64,000 nucleotides of DNA from Natrinema pellirubrum DSM 15624 (GCF_000230735.2 NC_019962.1:2170001-2234000); one strand, 5' to 3'. Shown: positions 17,923 through 29,543, numbered from the stretch's first letter. The notes: a model not told the origin generated them from the letters alone. Translations and numbers: made by a program.

Positions 17923-19314
17923 ATGGAACGCGTAGACGTCGCGATCGTCGGCGGCGGCCCCGCCGGTGCGTCCGCGGCCGAGCAATCGGCAGCCCACGGC
18001 GCGGAAACCGTGCTCTTCGAGCAGGGGGTCCCCCGAGAGGATCGGGAGGGAGTGGGTCCCGACTCGACCGACGCCGCCGGAATGCTCGACTACTGGATCG
18101 ACCTCATGGAGTTCGACTACCGCGAGATTCCCGACGACGTCATCCACCGGGAACTCGAGGGCACCGAGTTCATCGGCCCGAACAGCGCCGTCGAGCTGAC
18201 CTCGACCGGGATGGACGCCAGCTACCCGAAGTTCGGGTACACTTTCCATCGCGCCCGCATGGACGACTGGCTCCACGAGCGCGCGACCGACGCCGGGGCC
18301 GATCTCCGGGTCGGCGTCGGCGTCAAGGACCTCGAGACGGACCTCCGGGCCTCGAGCCCGAAGGGGCCGACCCACACGCTGACGCTGTCGAACGGCGACG
18401 TGATCGAGGCCCAGTACGTCGTGCTGGCCGACGGTCCGCAGCGCCGGATCACGCTCGACGCCCTCGATCAGTTCACCGCGCCCGGCCGCAGCGTCTCCGA
18501 TCACCTCTCGCCGCCGGAGGCGAATCACATCGCCTATCAGGAGTATCGGGAGTTCCCCGAAGAACTGTTCGCGGAGTTCGAGGACCGACTCAAGTTCTGG
18601 TGGGGGTATATGCCCGGCGAAACCGCCTACCCGTGGGTCTTCCCCAACGACGGCACCGTCGCCCGCGTCGGGCTGACGATGCCGATCGGGATGACACTCG
18701 AGGACGTCGAGGATCCCGGCTCCTACAAGCTCCTGCGGCCGGACGACGACCGGATCCCCTCCGGTGCCGAGTACATCAACCGACTCCTCGAACAGGAGTA
18801 CGGCGACGAGTACGATATCGAGGAAGACATCCCCCGCGTCGAGGACCGCGGCAAGTCCAAGGGGACCGAGACCTACCCCATCTCCTCGACGAGGCCGATC
18901 GACTCGCCCGTCGGCGCGAACATCGCCGTCGCCGGCGGTGCGATGGGTACCACCTCGGCCTTCCACGAGGGTGGCTACCACGTCGCCGTCCGCACCGGCA
19001 AGATCGCCGGCCGGCTCGCCGGAACGGACTCGCTCGAGAACTACAACGAGATCTGGAAAGACGCCATCGGCGACGAGATCCTGCGCAACGTCGCCTTCGC
19101 CGACATCGTCGCCGACTACGGCCCCGACGACTGGGACTGGGCGTTCTCGACCGTCAACGACATGCAGGGCAACGGCACCGACGACGGCCTGATCGCACGG
19201 AAGTACACCGCCGGGTTCGACGCCGCGAAGATCGCCGCGACCTACAAGCGCACGAAGTTCACGTACCGCGACGGCGGCTACGTCCAGCTCGCCGAGGACG
19301 ACTACTTCTACTGA
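17923..19314 (+). CDS. Geranylgeranyl reductase-family FAD protein
   Basis: A 463-residue flavoprotein with the N-terminal FAD loop GGGPAGASAAEQ. The PGETAYPWVFP segment is the PxxYxW motif of geranylgeranyl reductases, and VAGGAMGTTSAFHEGGYHVAVRTG is a second FAD-binding motif. Such enzymes saturate the prenyl chains of archaeal lipids or of isoprenoid quinones. Haloarchaea have several paralogues, so whether this one acts on archaeol lipids or menaquinone side chains is open. TTTTTATAA (17891-17899) is 27 bp before the ATG. Confidence 0.88.
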   Translation: MERVDVAIVGGGPAGASAAEQSAAHGAETVLFEQGVPREDREGVGPDSTDAAGMLDYWIDLMEFDYREIPDDVIHRELEGTEFIGPNSAVELTSTGMDASYPKFGYTFHRARMDDWLHERATDAGADLRVGVGVKDLETDLRASSPKGPTHTLTLSNGDVIEAQYVVLADGPQRRITLDALDQFTAPGRSVSDHLSPPEANHIAYQEYREFPEELFAEFEDRLKFWWGYMPGETAYPWVFPNDGTVARVGLTMPIGMTLEDVEDPGSYKLLRPDDDRIPSGAEYINRLLEQEYGDEYDIEEDIPRVEDRGKSKGTETYPISSTRPIDSPVGANIAVAGGAMGTTSAFHEGGYHVAVRTGKIAGRLAGTDSLENYNEIWKDAIGDEILRNVAFADIVADYGPDDWDWAFSTVNDMQGNGTDDGLIARKYTAGFDAAKIAATYKRTKFTYRDGGYVQLAEDDYFY

Positions 19315-19431
19315 TCGGCCCTCGGGGCTCGGGCAGCGGCCGCGACCCGAATTTCGGTTCCGTCGCCGTACGCCGACCCTAACCGTACGTTCGCGGCGAT
19401 CCTTTTTCGGCGTCGACGTGGAAGCGCGCCT

Positions 19432-20331
19432 ATGGGAACCGGTGACGGCTCCGACCGCACTCCGCCCCCTCGAGCCGACGGCTCCGGTCACCACGTCCCC
19501 GAGGGGCAAGCGCCCGAGGAGTACGGCGACCACCGCGGACGCGGTGACGGCGACGACCACGAGCATCGAAGCCGGTGGCCGTTGATCGCCGCCGCCGGAG
19601 CCGCCGGACTCTACGCCGGAGTCGCGATCGCCGTTCTGGGTACCGAAACCGGGCTCGTGCCACCGCTCGTCGGGGTCGCCCTCGCCGTCGTCGGCGCGGC
19701 CGTCCTGCTGGCCGGCATCGGCGGCTGGCTCCGGGAGGCGTTTCTGCTGCCGGCTCGAGACGCGGGGTCACCGGAGTCCCGCGAGTCGTACGTCTCGACG
19801 ACGCTGCTCTTTCTGGCGACCGACGTCTCGACGTTCGGCGCGCTGTTCGTCTACTACGCCTTCGTCAGGGTCGGGGCGTGGCCGCCCGCGGAACTCCCGC
19901 CGCTCGTGGGCTCGCTCGTCGCCGCCAATACCGCAATCTTGCTCGCCAGCAGCGTCACGTTTCACTACGCGCACGCGGCCCTCGAGGCGGGGAACCGGCG
20001 ACGCTTCCTCGGGTTCCTCGGGACGACGCTGGCGCTCGGGATCGTCTTCCTCGCCGGGCAGGCCTACGAGTACTACGAGTTCGTCGCCGTGGAGGGCTTT
20101 TCGCTCGATAGCGGTGCCTTCGGGACTGCCTTCTACGGCCTGACCGGGCTCCACGGTTTTCACGTCGCGCTCGGGGTCGGGGCCATCGCGGTCCTGTGCT
20201 GGCGGGCGCTACGGGGCCACTACGGACCGGACCGGGACACCTCGATCGCGACCGTCTCGCTGTACTGGCACTTCGTCGATCTCGTCTGGCTCGTTCTCGT
20301 GACCGTTCTCTACGTCGGGGCGTCGGTCTGA
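19432..20331 (+). CDS. coxC: Haem-copper oxidase subunit III
   Basis: A 299-residue membrane protein. After a polar His/Asp-rich N-terminus of about 48 residues come roughly seven membrane helices, with the subunit III features STTLLFLATDVSTFGALF, TFHYAHAALEAGNRRRFLGFLG, and the closing GLHGFHVALG with SLYWHFVDLVWLVLV. Subunit III stabilises the catalytic subunit and supports proton uptake. The gene lies apart from coxA and coxB in the same 6-kb locus. A CCTTTTTC element is about 28 bp upstream of the ATG. Confidence 0.92.
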   Translation: MGTGDGSDRTPPPRADGSGHHVPEGQAPEEYGDHRGRGDGDDHEHRSRWPLIAAAGAAGLYAGVAIAVLGTETGLVPPLVGVALAVVGAAVLLAGIGGWLREAFLLPARDAGSPESRESYVSTTLLFLATDVSTFGALFVYYAFVRVGAWPPAELPPLVGSLVAANTAILLASSVTFHYAHAALEAGNRRRFLGFLGTTLALGIVFLAGQAYEYYEFVAVEGFSLDSGAFGTAFYGLTGLHGFHVALGVGAIAVLCWRALRGHYGPDRDTSIATVSLYWHFVDLVWLVLVTVLYVGASV

Positions 20332-20346
20332 TCCGCAAGGGGCCTG

Positions 20347-20532
20347 CTAGGGACGGTCGTCAATGTCGGTCTCGAGGACCCGGAGCGTCGACGAGGGACA
20401 GTCACAGAAGTCCGACTGGCCGAGCGGTTGAAGCGTTCCGTCGGGCCAGACCTGTACGATTCCGATCTCCCCGCAACGCGTGCACGTCGCGGCGGCCCTG
20501 TGTTTGTCATCGGGATTACCCACCAGGGTCAC
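20347..20532 (-). CDS. Small zinc-finger-like protein
   Basis: A 61-residue protein has CTRCG near residue 17 and a second Cys pair CDC near residue 43, a spacing compatible with one zinc site, as in many haloarchaeal micro-proteins. The first codon is GTG at 20532; a second in-frame GTG nine bases later is equally possible. It is convergent with coxC, with stops 15 bp apart. No function can be assigned. Confidence 0.55.
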   Translation of the reverse strand: MTLVGNPDDKHRAAATCTRCGEIGIVQVWPDGTLQPLGQSDFCDCPSSTLRVLETDIDDRP

Positions 20533-20844
20533 CTCGCGACGAACCGTACCACAGCCACCGTTGAAAAACCCCGGCCGCTGTTCCGTGACGGGGGACCGCG
20601 TCGTCTCGAGGAACGCGTATCGGGACTCGGGCCCGGCGAGTTCACGACCATGTCGCCCCCCGACACTGAGTCTCGAGCGATCTCCCCGCGGCGAGTCGGC
20701 GACGAGGCAGGGCTCGAGATTGCCGCCTTCGATCCGTCTGCCATGCCAGCCGAATGGTTCGTCTCGATTAGTTACCAGCCGGTTACACGTTCAGTACCGC
20801 TCGTAACAGTGGTTTATCACCTCGGTCGTGGGCAGGACCAGTGG
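20533..20844. other. Intergenic region upstream of the Mn catalase
   Basis: This gap of about 310 bp holds the promoter of the zinc-finger gene (a TTTTTC stretch near 20563-20568 on the minus strand) and, at its right end, a GTTTATC element (20812-20818) about 29 bp before the Mn catalase start. The rest shows no convincing gene, repeat or RNA. Confidence 0.4.
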
Positions 20845-21669
20845 ATGTTCTTCCAAGAACCGGAACTCCAGTACGAGGTCACCGTCGAAGAACCGGACCC
20901 CCACTTCGCGAAGCTCCTCCAGCAAGCGATCGGCGGACAGGAAGGCGAGATGCGCGTCGCGCTCCAGTACATGTTTCAGGCGTGGGCGGTGCCGGAACAG
21001 CACGAGGAATATCGGAACCTGCTGATGGAAACTGCCGCGGAGGAACTCGGCCACATCGAGATGCTCGCGACGGCAGTCACGAAGAACCTCAGAGGGGCCA
21101 CCAAGAGCATGAGCGAGGAGGTCCGAGAGACCGCAGACATGGCCGAGTCGATGACCGCGCAGGGCCCGCGACAGTTCCTCTCGGCGGGCGAGTCGGCGAT
21201 GCCGGTCGACAGCAACGGCGCGCCCTTTACCGGCAACTACATCGTCGCCTCCGGAAACCTCGCCGGCGACCTCTACGCGAACGTGATGGCCGAGGCGACC
21301 GGCCGTACCCTCGCGACGCGACTCTGGAACTACACCGACGACCCCGGGATGAAGGACATGCTCTCCTATCTCATCGCCCGGGATACGATGCACCAGAACC
21401 AGTGGCTCGAGGCCCTCGAGACGCTCGACGATCCGGTTCCAGTTCCCGCAAGCTTCCCGCAAGAACAGGAGAATCAGGACGTCAACTACACGTTCATGTC
21501 GACCCGCCGTGAGGAACAGCCCGATCCCGGCCACCCCTGGACGGAAGGCGAGGCTCCCGACGGGAAAGGCCAGTTCTCCTATGCCGCCGAGCAGCCGGGT
21601 GACGGCGACGTCGCCGCCCCCGATCCGGATCCGATGACAAACGACGACCCGAACCGGACGGATCAGTAG
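20845..21669 (+). CDS. Manganese-containing (non-haem) catalase
   Basis: A 274-residue ferritin-like four-helix-bundle protein that disproportionates hydrogen peroxide at a di-manganese site. Likely metal ligands are Glu35 (GGQEGEM), Glu67 and His70 (in AAEELGHIEML), Glu150 (VMAEATG) and His183 (ARDTMHQNQW). These correspond to the Lactobacillus-type ligand set with small offsets. The acidic C-terminus (about 235-274) is a haloarchaeal tail. The ATG at 20845 starts the conserved MFFQEPELQYEV; the frame is open upstream but not conserved. It sits beside the terminal oxidase, consistent with defence against respiratory peroxide. Confidence 0.93.
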   Translation: MFFQEPELQYEVTVEEPDPHFAKLLQQAIGGQEGEMRVALQYMFQAWAVPEQHEEYRNLLMETAAEELGHIEMLATAVTKNLRGATKSMSEEVRETADMAESMTAQGPRQFLSAGESAMPVDSNGAPFTGNYIVASGNLAGDLYANVMAEATGRTLATRLWNYTDDPGMKDMLSYLIARDTMHQNQWLEALETLDDPVPVPASFPQEQENQDVNYTFMSTRREEQPDPGHPWTEGEAPDGKGQFSYAAEQPGDGDVAAPDPDPMTNDDPNRTDQ

Positions 21670-21711
21670 CGCCGCCCCGCCGCGCGACCGCCGCCGAACG
21701 CGAGAGTCACC

Positions 21712-22296
21712 TCAGTCCGACCGGTCGCGGCCGACCCGCTCCTCGAAGCCGGCCATCTTCCGATAGATCGGCGGCGTCAACACACCCACGATTCCGATCA
21801 GGATCGCGATCGCCCCGATCGGGAACAAAAGCGGCGCGACCTCGAGACACGTGTTTTGGGACGTGATCTGGACGTAGTACCGTTCCCCTTCGTACTCGAC
21901 GATCGCCCCCTCGAGCAGCGCCGCCCGGTTTCGCATCTCGCCGTCGACTTTCGCCTCCCGAAGCGGGCTATCGATCGCTTCCTCGAGGGCCCGCTGTTCG
22001 GCCGTCGAAAGCGCCGCGGCGGGCAGTTCCTCGACGGTCGTGGGTGGACCCTCGCGTTCGTCGACTGGCGTCGCCGAGATCGTTGGCTCGCCGCAGAGTC
22101 CGATTCCGTCCTGGACCACGACGTAGCCGCCGACGATCGCCAGCGGCAGCCCTACTGCGATCAGGACGACACCGAGAAAGGGCACAGCGTAGGTCAACAC
22201 CAGCGACTCCGCGGCCGCCGTGGGCTCGAGCGGCCCTGTCCCGTCGGCGGCAGAGGACTCCGTCGTGTCGACCGCCCGCTCGTCGTCCGCACTCAT
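21712..22296 (-). CDS. Oxidase-associated two-span membrane protein
   Basis: A 194-residue protein starts in the stop codon of coxA (ATGA overlap), so it is co-translated with the oxidase. Two predicted membrane helices (about 30-58 and 158-183) flank an extracytoplasmic loop with two Cys (GIGLCGEP and QNTCLEV) that may pair. I do not recognise a named family. Position and coupling suggest an accessory or assembly subunit of the oxidase. Confidence 0.75.
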   Translation of the reverse strand: MSADDERAVDTTESSAADGTGPLEPTAAAESLVLTYAVPFLGVVLIAVGLPLAIVGGYVVVQDGIGLCGEPTISATPVDEREGPPTTVEELPAAALSTAEQRALEEAIDSPLREAKVDGEMRNRAALLEGAIVEYEGERYYVQITSQNTCLEVAPLLFPIGAIAILIGIVGVLTPPIYRKMAGFEERVGRDRSD

Positions 22297-24575
22297 CCGT
22301 CGTCCCCCGTCGACGGACGGCGCTGGCGGCCGCCCAAGACCGCGATCGTCCCGGCCAGACCCAGCCCGTAGACCCAGTGGGCGACGATCACGAACAGGAC
22401 GTACGTCACCAACTCGAGGCCGGACTGTCCGGTGTAGAAAGCAAGCGCGAAGCCCGAGGCAATGACCGTCGCGTACCACAGCCCCGTCACCAGGGTCAAC
22501 TCGCCGGGCAGGTACTCGCCCAGCGAGAGAAAGAGCAGCGGCCAGACCGTCATCCCCCCGAGGAGGAACAGACCGTAGCCGAGCGCGAGGTTCGCCGGCA
22601 GCCCGACGAACGTCGCCAGCGTCGCGAACGCCTCGAGGTCGAACGATCCCAAGGCGACTGCCACGAGAAGGGTACCCGTCAACAACATCGTGCCGACGAA
22701 CCCACCGGCCGCGCCCGTCCCGGCGTCGTTCGCCACCCGCTTTGCCACCGGGACGATCCGGCCGTACAGCGACAGCGGGCGCTCCCCCTGCGCCGGAACG
22801 TACGACGGCCGGACCTCTTCGGGTTCGCTGGGCGGGACGCCGCGCTCGCGCTCGAGGCGGTCCTCGAACCACTGCCACTCGGGGGTGAACTGCTCGGTCG
22901 CTTTCAGGTCCCAGGGGTCCGCCGTCTCGACCGGCGTTCCCTGGAAGTACGACCAGAGCATGTTGTACAGCCACATGAGGACGCTGATGCCGATGAGGAA
23001 GGCACCGACCGTCGCGACGACCTGCAGCCCCGAGTACTCGGCCGGATAGGTCGCATAGCGGCGGGGCAACTCGAGGAAACCGAGCGCCATCAGCGTCATG
23101 AAGGTGAGCGCGGACCCGACGACCAAAAGCGACGACTGGAAGATCGCGAGTCGGCGGTCGTACATCCGACCCGTAAGCAGGGGATACCAGTAGTAGCTGG
23201 CGGCGAACATCATGAGCGGGATGATCCCCATGAGGATGAGATGGAAGTGACCGACGACGTAGTAGGTGCCGTGATAGACCACGTCGATCGGGATCACCGC
23301 GAGAAAGATACCGGTGACGCCGCCGACGATGAACAGGCCGATCGAACCGACACAAAGGATCGTCGGCGCGGCCAGTCGGACGTCACCGTTCCACATCGTC
23401 GTGATCCAGTTGAAAACCTTGATCGCGCTGGGGACGGCGATGGCGATCGACGTCGCCATGAAACTCGCCCGGACTCGAGGGTCGACGCCGGTGACGAACA
23501 TGTGGTGGGCCCAAACGCCAAAGGAGAGGACGCCGATGGCGATCGTCGAGTAGACGATGAACTTGAACCCGAACAGCTTGCGGCCGACGAACTTCGGCAA
23601 GATCAGACTCATCAGCCCAGTCGCAGGGAGGAAGATGATGTACACCTCCGGATGACCCCAAAACCAGAATAGGTGTTGCCAGAGGATCGGTCCCCCGCCC
23701 TCGACCGCGAAGAAGGTCGTCCCGAAGTTCCGATCGAACAACAGCATCAACAGGGCGGTGCCGAGCAACGGGAACGCGAAGATGACGATCGCACTCGTAA
23801 CGAGCATATTCCACGAAAAGATATCGAGGTTCGCCCACCCGATCGACTCGTCGCGCTCGTAGACGACCGTCGTGATGAAGTTGAGCGCGCCGATCGTGGT
23901 CGCGATCCCGCTCAGATGCAGTCCTAGCAGCAGGAAGTTCGTCTGCGGGTTCGGTGCCAGCGACAAGGGCGGATACACCGTCCAGCCGATCGCCGGCTCC
24001 TTGAACGCGAGCAAGACCGACAACCGGTCCGCCGGGACCACGACCGCGAGTAGCGCCCCCGTCACCTCGGCGATGATTCCGAACCGCGCGAGCAACAGCG
24101 ACGGCGGCAACAGCCAGAACCCGACGGCGTTGAGCCGCGGAAACGCCATGTCGTCGGCCCCGATCAACAGCGGCAGGAAGTAGTTCCCGATCCCGAAAAA
24201 CACCGGCGTCACGAAGAAAATCAGCATCGTGAGCCCGTGCATCGTGAACAGTTCGTTGTACGTCCCCTCCGTCCAGAGAGTCGCCTCGGGCGTCAGCAGA
24301 TGCGTCCGGATCATCATCCCGTCGATCCCGCCCCAGATCGCCGCGACGGTACCGAACGCGATGTAGAGCAGTCCGATCTCGCGATGATTGGTCGTCGTCG
24401 TCCACCGAACGGCCGCCGCCTTCGCGTCGGCCAGCGAAAGCCGTCGCCGCTGCTCCCGGACGTACCCGCCGTCCGGCGACGCTTCCGCTCGCCACCGGCG
24501 GGCGAGCGCGACCGTCAGCAGACAGCCCGCGAGGACGAGGCCGAACAGCGACACCTCCGCGAGCGCTCGGTTCAT
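22293..24575 (-). CDS. coxA: Haem-copper oxidase subunit I with a C-terminal membrane extension
   Basis: A protein of about 760 residues. The ligands of an active oxidase are present (numbering from a GTG two codons upstream): His115 in FTMHGLTM, the CuB ligands His310 (GHPEVY, with the A1-type Glu312 and Tyr314) and the His359-His360 pair (WAHHMF), and His445 and His447 in VGHFHLILMG for the haems. The catalytic part ends near residue 560. A further stretch of about 150 residues (610-755) forms about four extra membrane helices and ends with a HWVYGLGLAGTI segment resembling DUF6789-type membrane domains, so the protein looks like a fusion. The start is ATG at 24575 or GTG at 24581. It is divergent from coxB by about 220 bp. 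Confidence 0.93.
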   Translation of the reverse strand: MNRALAEVSLFGLVLAGCLLTVALARRWRAEASPDGGYVREQRRRLSLADAKAAAVRWTTTTNHREIGLLYIAFGTVAAIWGGIDGMMIRTHLLTPEATLWTEGTYNELFTMHGLTMLIFFVTPVFFGIGNYFLPLLIGADDMAFPRLNAVGFWLLPPSLLLARFGIIAEVTGALLAVVVPADRLSVLLAFKEPAIGWTVYPPLSLAPNPQTNFLLLGLHLSGIATTIGALNFITTVVYERDESIGWANLDIFSWNMLVTSAIVIFAFPLLGTALLMLLFDRNFGTTFFAVEGGGPILWQHLFWFWGHPEVYIIFLPATGLMSLILPKFVGRKLFGFKFIVYSTIAIGVLSFGVWAHHMFVTGVDPRVRASFMATSIAIAVPSAIKVFNWITTMWNGDVRLAAPTILCVGSIGLFIVGGVTGIFLAVIPIDVVYHGTYYVVGHFHLILMGIIPLMMFAASYYWYPLLTGRMYDRRLAIFQSSLLVVGSALTFMTLMALGFLELPRRYATYPAEYSGLQVVATVGAFLIGISVLMWLYNMLWSYFQGTPVETADPWDLKATEQFTPEWQWFEDRLERERGVPPSEPEEVRPSYVPAQGERPLSLYGRIVPVAKRVANDAGTGAAGGFVGTMLLTGTLLVAVALGSFDLEAFATLATFVGLPANLALGYGLFLLGGMTVWPLLFLSLGEYLPGELTLVTGLWYATVIASGFALAFYTGQSGLELVTYVLFVIVAHWVYGLGLAGTIAVLGGRQRRPSTGDDG

Positions 24576-24794
24576 CGCCACCGGTCACCCCCCATCGCTC
24601 GAGCGCCCCGCTCTCGGCCGCACATAGCGGTGGCCTCACCATCGGTTCCAATAAATATGGGCCGGCGTTTCCCTGACTGTCACCGCCCGTGATACGCCGT
24701 TTGGGAGTATTCGTCGCTTACGACCACTACGCGGTCGTGACAGTTCACCGAACCACGAAGGCCGTATATCCCGCCGGTCGTCGAACCTCCGCCA

Positions 24795-25562
24795 ATGGAC
24801 CGTCGACGCACGCTCGTCGCGCTCGTCGTCGCGGCGCTCTCGCTGCTTCTCTCGATGGGTACGGTCGCCGCCCAATCCGAAAACCGTGACCTCATCGACG
24901 GCCTCGAGTACCAACTGCTCTACGTCGCCCTGCCGCTCACGCTCTTCGTCCTCCTGATCCTCGTCTACGCGGCCGTCAAGTTCCACGACAACGACGATCC
25001 CCAACCGACCACCGAGGACCCCGCCCTCGAGATCACCTGGACCGTTGCGACCGCGCTCATCCTCCTGTTCGTCGGCCTCTCGGGCTACAGCGTCCTCGTC
25101 AACCCCTACGTCTCCCCGTCGCAGGCCCTCGAAGGCGAGGACACCAGTCAGGACGGGTTCGACTCGTTCGCGGACCTCCCCGACACCGACGACGAAGAGG
25201 TTCACATCCGGGGCTACCAGTGGGAGTGGCAGGCCACCTACCCAGAGGCCAACGTCACGACCGAATCCGAGATCGTGATCCCTGCCGATACGGACGTCAC
25301 GTTCTGGCTCACCAGCGACGACGTCGTCCACTCGCTTTTCGTCCCCGATCTGGGTGTCAAACAGGACGCCTTCCCGGGCGACTATACTCGCGCCCGTACG
25401 ACCGTCTCCGAACCCGGCCGCTACGACGCCGTCTGTGCCGAGTTCTGTGGGGCCGGCCACTCCCGGATGGACGGCTCCATCGTCGTCGTCGAGCGCGACA
25501 CCTACGACGAATGGCTGGCAGCGAACGAGGGCACCATCACGGACGCACCCGACCCCGGTTGA
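24795..25562 (+). CDS. coxB: Haem-copper oxidase subunit II (CuA)
   Basis: A 255-residue protein. A signal or anchor region (about 7-26) and two membrane helices (about 38-62 and 80-102) precede a cupredoxin domain outside the membrane. The CuA site is complete: His179 (VVHSLF), then Cys214, Glu216, Cys218, His222 and Met225 in CAEFCGAGHSRM. It accepts electrons from a halocyanin or cytochrome and passes them to subunit I. GTATATC (24763-24769) is about 29 bp before the ATG, giving a leaderless start. Confidence 0.95.
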   Translation: MDRRRTLVALVVAALSLLLSMGTVAAQSENRDLIDGLEYQLLYVALPLTLFVLLILVYAAVKFHDNDDPQPTTEDPALEITWTVATALILLFVGLSGYSVLVNPYVSPSQALEGEDTSQDGFDSFADLPDTDDEEVHIRGYQWEWQATYPEANVTTESEIVIPADTDVTFWLTSDDVVHSLFVPDLGVKQDAFPGDYTRARTTVSEPGRYDAVCAEFCGAGHSRMDGSIVVVERDTYDEWLAANEGTITDAPDPG

Positions 25563-25581
25563 CCCTCCGTTCGCGGACGGG
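25563..25581 (+). terminator. Hairpin right after coxB
   Basis: CCCTCCG-TTCG-CGGACGGG directly follows the coxB stop and folds into a 7-bp stem with one bulged base and a TTCG loop. A T-run is missing, so its role as a terminator, rather than an RNA-stabilising 3' end, is uncertain. Confidence 0.35.
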
Positions 25582-25591
25582 ACCGAGCTAC

Positions 25592-25600
25592 AAGAGTTAA
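25592..25600 (+). promoter_or_regulatory. Possible promoter of the structured RNA candidate
   Basis: AAGAGTTAA is a TATA-like element about 27 bp before 25622-25625, where a strongly base-pairing segment begins. Haloarchaeal promoters commonly have this spacing. There is no ORF downstream that it could serve. Confidence 0.3.
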
Positions 25601-25621
25601 ACGGGTCACGCCCATAGGTCC

Positions 25622-25805
25622 GGTGCGTGCCTTCAGTCCCCGTCCGAGCAAACCCGTTTCGGGTGCGATGACAGCACGGCGAACCCGGGCACGCGACAGT
25701 CAGTTACTGGAGGGCTCCTCGAGTCCTTCCGCCCGGCACGAGGGTTAGCCAGCCGACGCGGCACGCCGCCACGGGATGAGGCTGGACGTTAGTGTTCCGG
25801 GCGAC
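25622..25805 (+). ncRNA. Candidate structured non-coding RNA between coxB and the rRNA operon
   Basis: No coding frame is supported, but the segment pairs extensively. GCGTGCC (25625-25631) pairs with GGCACGC (25688-25694), enclosing ACCCG-TTT-CGGGT (25652-25664). A second domain nests three stems: CGCCCGG (25730-25736) with CCGGGCG (25797-25803), CCAGCC (25749-25754) with GGCTGG (25780-25785), and GCGG-CACG-CCGC (25758-25769). It does not match what I know of archaeal RNase P RNA, SRP RNA or a tRNA. The strand is assigned from the TATA-like element at 25592; the stems themselves would form on either strand. It could also be chance pairing in G+C-rich DNA. Confidence 0.35.
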
Positions 25806-25966
25806 ATTTCCACTACTACTGAGATCCTTCGCTACCGAATGCAGGAAAGATCGGGCATGGAATAGGCGGGAATCAATGTTCGGTACTCAGTCCAGTGCAG
25901 TAGCTACCCGGTTTCTAATAGCACCGATCGAAGTATCGGAACCGTCTCGGTTTCTCATAAATGCAG

Positions 25967-26007
25967 AAAACCCCGAGCAGCCACTGGCTGGCAGTGGCTG
26001 TTCGAGG
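25967..26007 (-). terminator. Terminator hairpin of the rRNA operon
   Basis: Downstream of 5S on the minus strand a long near-perfect hairpin (16-bp arms with two mismatches, loop about CCAGC) at 25971-26007 is followed by TTTT (25970-25967). This is a convincing end for the rRNA transcript. Confidence 0.7.
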
Positions 26008-26025
26008 TTGGATGAAAGTATGAAT

Positions 26026-26147
26026 GGTGGCGGCGAATCAGATTTCCCAGAGGGTCGCCCACTCCAGTACTGACCGAAACGCAGGCGAGCTTATCTTCCG
26101 TGTTCGGGATGGGTACGGGAGGCACCTCGCCGCTATGGCCGCCGTAA
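26026..26147 (-). rRNA. rrf: 5S ribosomal RNA
   Basis: The reverse complement starts TTACGGCGGCCATAGCGG and continues with the haloarchaeal 5S core CCCGTACCCATCCCGAAC and CAGTACTGGAGTGGGCGA, ending near GATTCGCCGCC. Its 5' and 3' ends pair (GGCGGC with GCCGCC). The length is about 122 nt; the ends are set by homology to about two bases. Confidence 0.95.
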
Positions 26148-26206
26148 CGCCGATTCACGGAATCGAACCGCGATCATGCCAATATCGGTGGTCTCTCCAA
26201 GACCGA

Positions 26207-26223
26207 GTGTACGTGTAGTCCAG
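26207..26223 (-). other. 23S rRNA processing stem, 3' strand
   Basis: The 17 bases at 26207-26223 are exactly complementary to 29258-29274 on the other side of 23S, with weaker pairing continuing on both sides. In archaea such long stems carry the bulge-helix-bulge cut by the splicing endonuclease to release pre-23S. Confidence 0.7.
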
Positions 26224-26274
26224 TTTGCGTCCGGACCCGTTCGCGCGTCACGGATCCAATGCGATGTAGTGTAT

Positions 26275-29192
<2,918 letters not shown>

Positions 29193-29257
29193 GTTCATCG
29201 GATCGGCGTTGCGACAGAGTCGCAACATCGTGACCCGGGAACGGGTCCAGTGGACGC

Positions 29258-29274
29258 CTGGACTACACGTACAC
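29258..29274 (-). other. 23S rRNA processing stem, 5' strand
   Basis: CTGGACTACACGTACAC (plus-strand reading) lies in the 16S-23S spacer between tRNA-Ala and 23S. It is the exact complement of 26207-26223, and the two would form the processing stem around 23S. Confidence 0.7.
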
Positions 29275-29421
29275 ACGGTCTCATCTGCACGCCGGTAGAC
29301 GGCCGGCCTGCATTAACCCTTCCCACCCGCACTTGCGCGGGGTGGTGCATCGGTTCGTTCGGATTCAATCCTCGGGTCGTCCCCCACTTAAGGGGCACGA
29401 TCCGTGATTTCCTCCGAGACA

Positions 29422-29493
29422 TGGACCCACAGGGATTCGAACCCTGGGCATCCTCCTTGCAAAGGAGGCACTCTACCACTGAGCTATGGGCCC
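29422..29493 (-). tRNA. tRNA-Ala (anticodon TGC) in the 16S-23S spacer
   Basis: A 72-nt cloverleaf: acceptor GGGCCCA/TGGGTCC, D arm GCTC..GAGT, anticodon stem CCTCC/GGAGG with loop TTTGCAA giving TGC, and T arm CAGGG-TTCGAAT-CCCTG. There is no intron and CCA is not encoded. The spacer tRNA-Ala is the usual arrangement in haloarchaeal rRNA operons. Confidence 0.97.
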
Positions 29494-29526
29494 ACGTCCG
29501 CCACAAGGGCGGACAGAGCGTGAAGC

Positions 29527-29543
29527 GTTAGCCTTGGTAGTTC
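29527..29543 (-). other. 16S rRNA processing stem, 3' strand
   Basis: GTTAGCCTTGGTAGTTC (plus-strand reading) is exactly complementary to 31213-31229 upstream of 16S. The pairing extends imperfectly beyond it. It marks the bulge-helix-bulge processing stem of pre-16S. Confidence 0.75.

Noticed and set aside
17893-19566. 557-residue minus-strand frame over the geranylgeranyl reductase gene
   Set aside because: Repetitive Val/Gly/Asp composition without motifs; antisense shadow of a clear enzyme.
22044-23672. 542-residue plus-strand frame inside coxA
   Set aside because: Arg/Asp-rich shadow frame; coxA on the other strand has all haem and copper ligands.
25955-26020. Possible tRNA-Cys behind 5S, as in some haloarchaeal operons
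   Set aside because: The pairing is a single long hairpin followed by TTTT, with no cloverleaf; it is the terminator.
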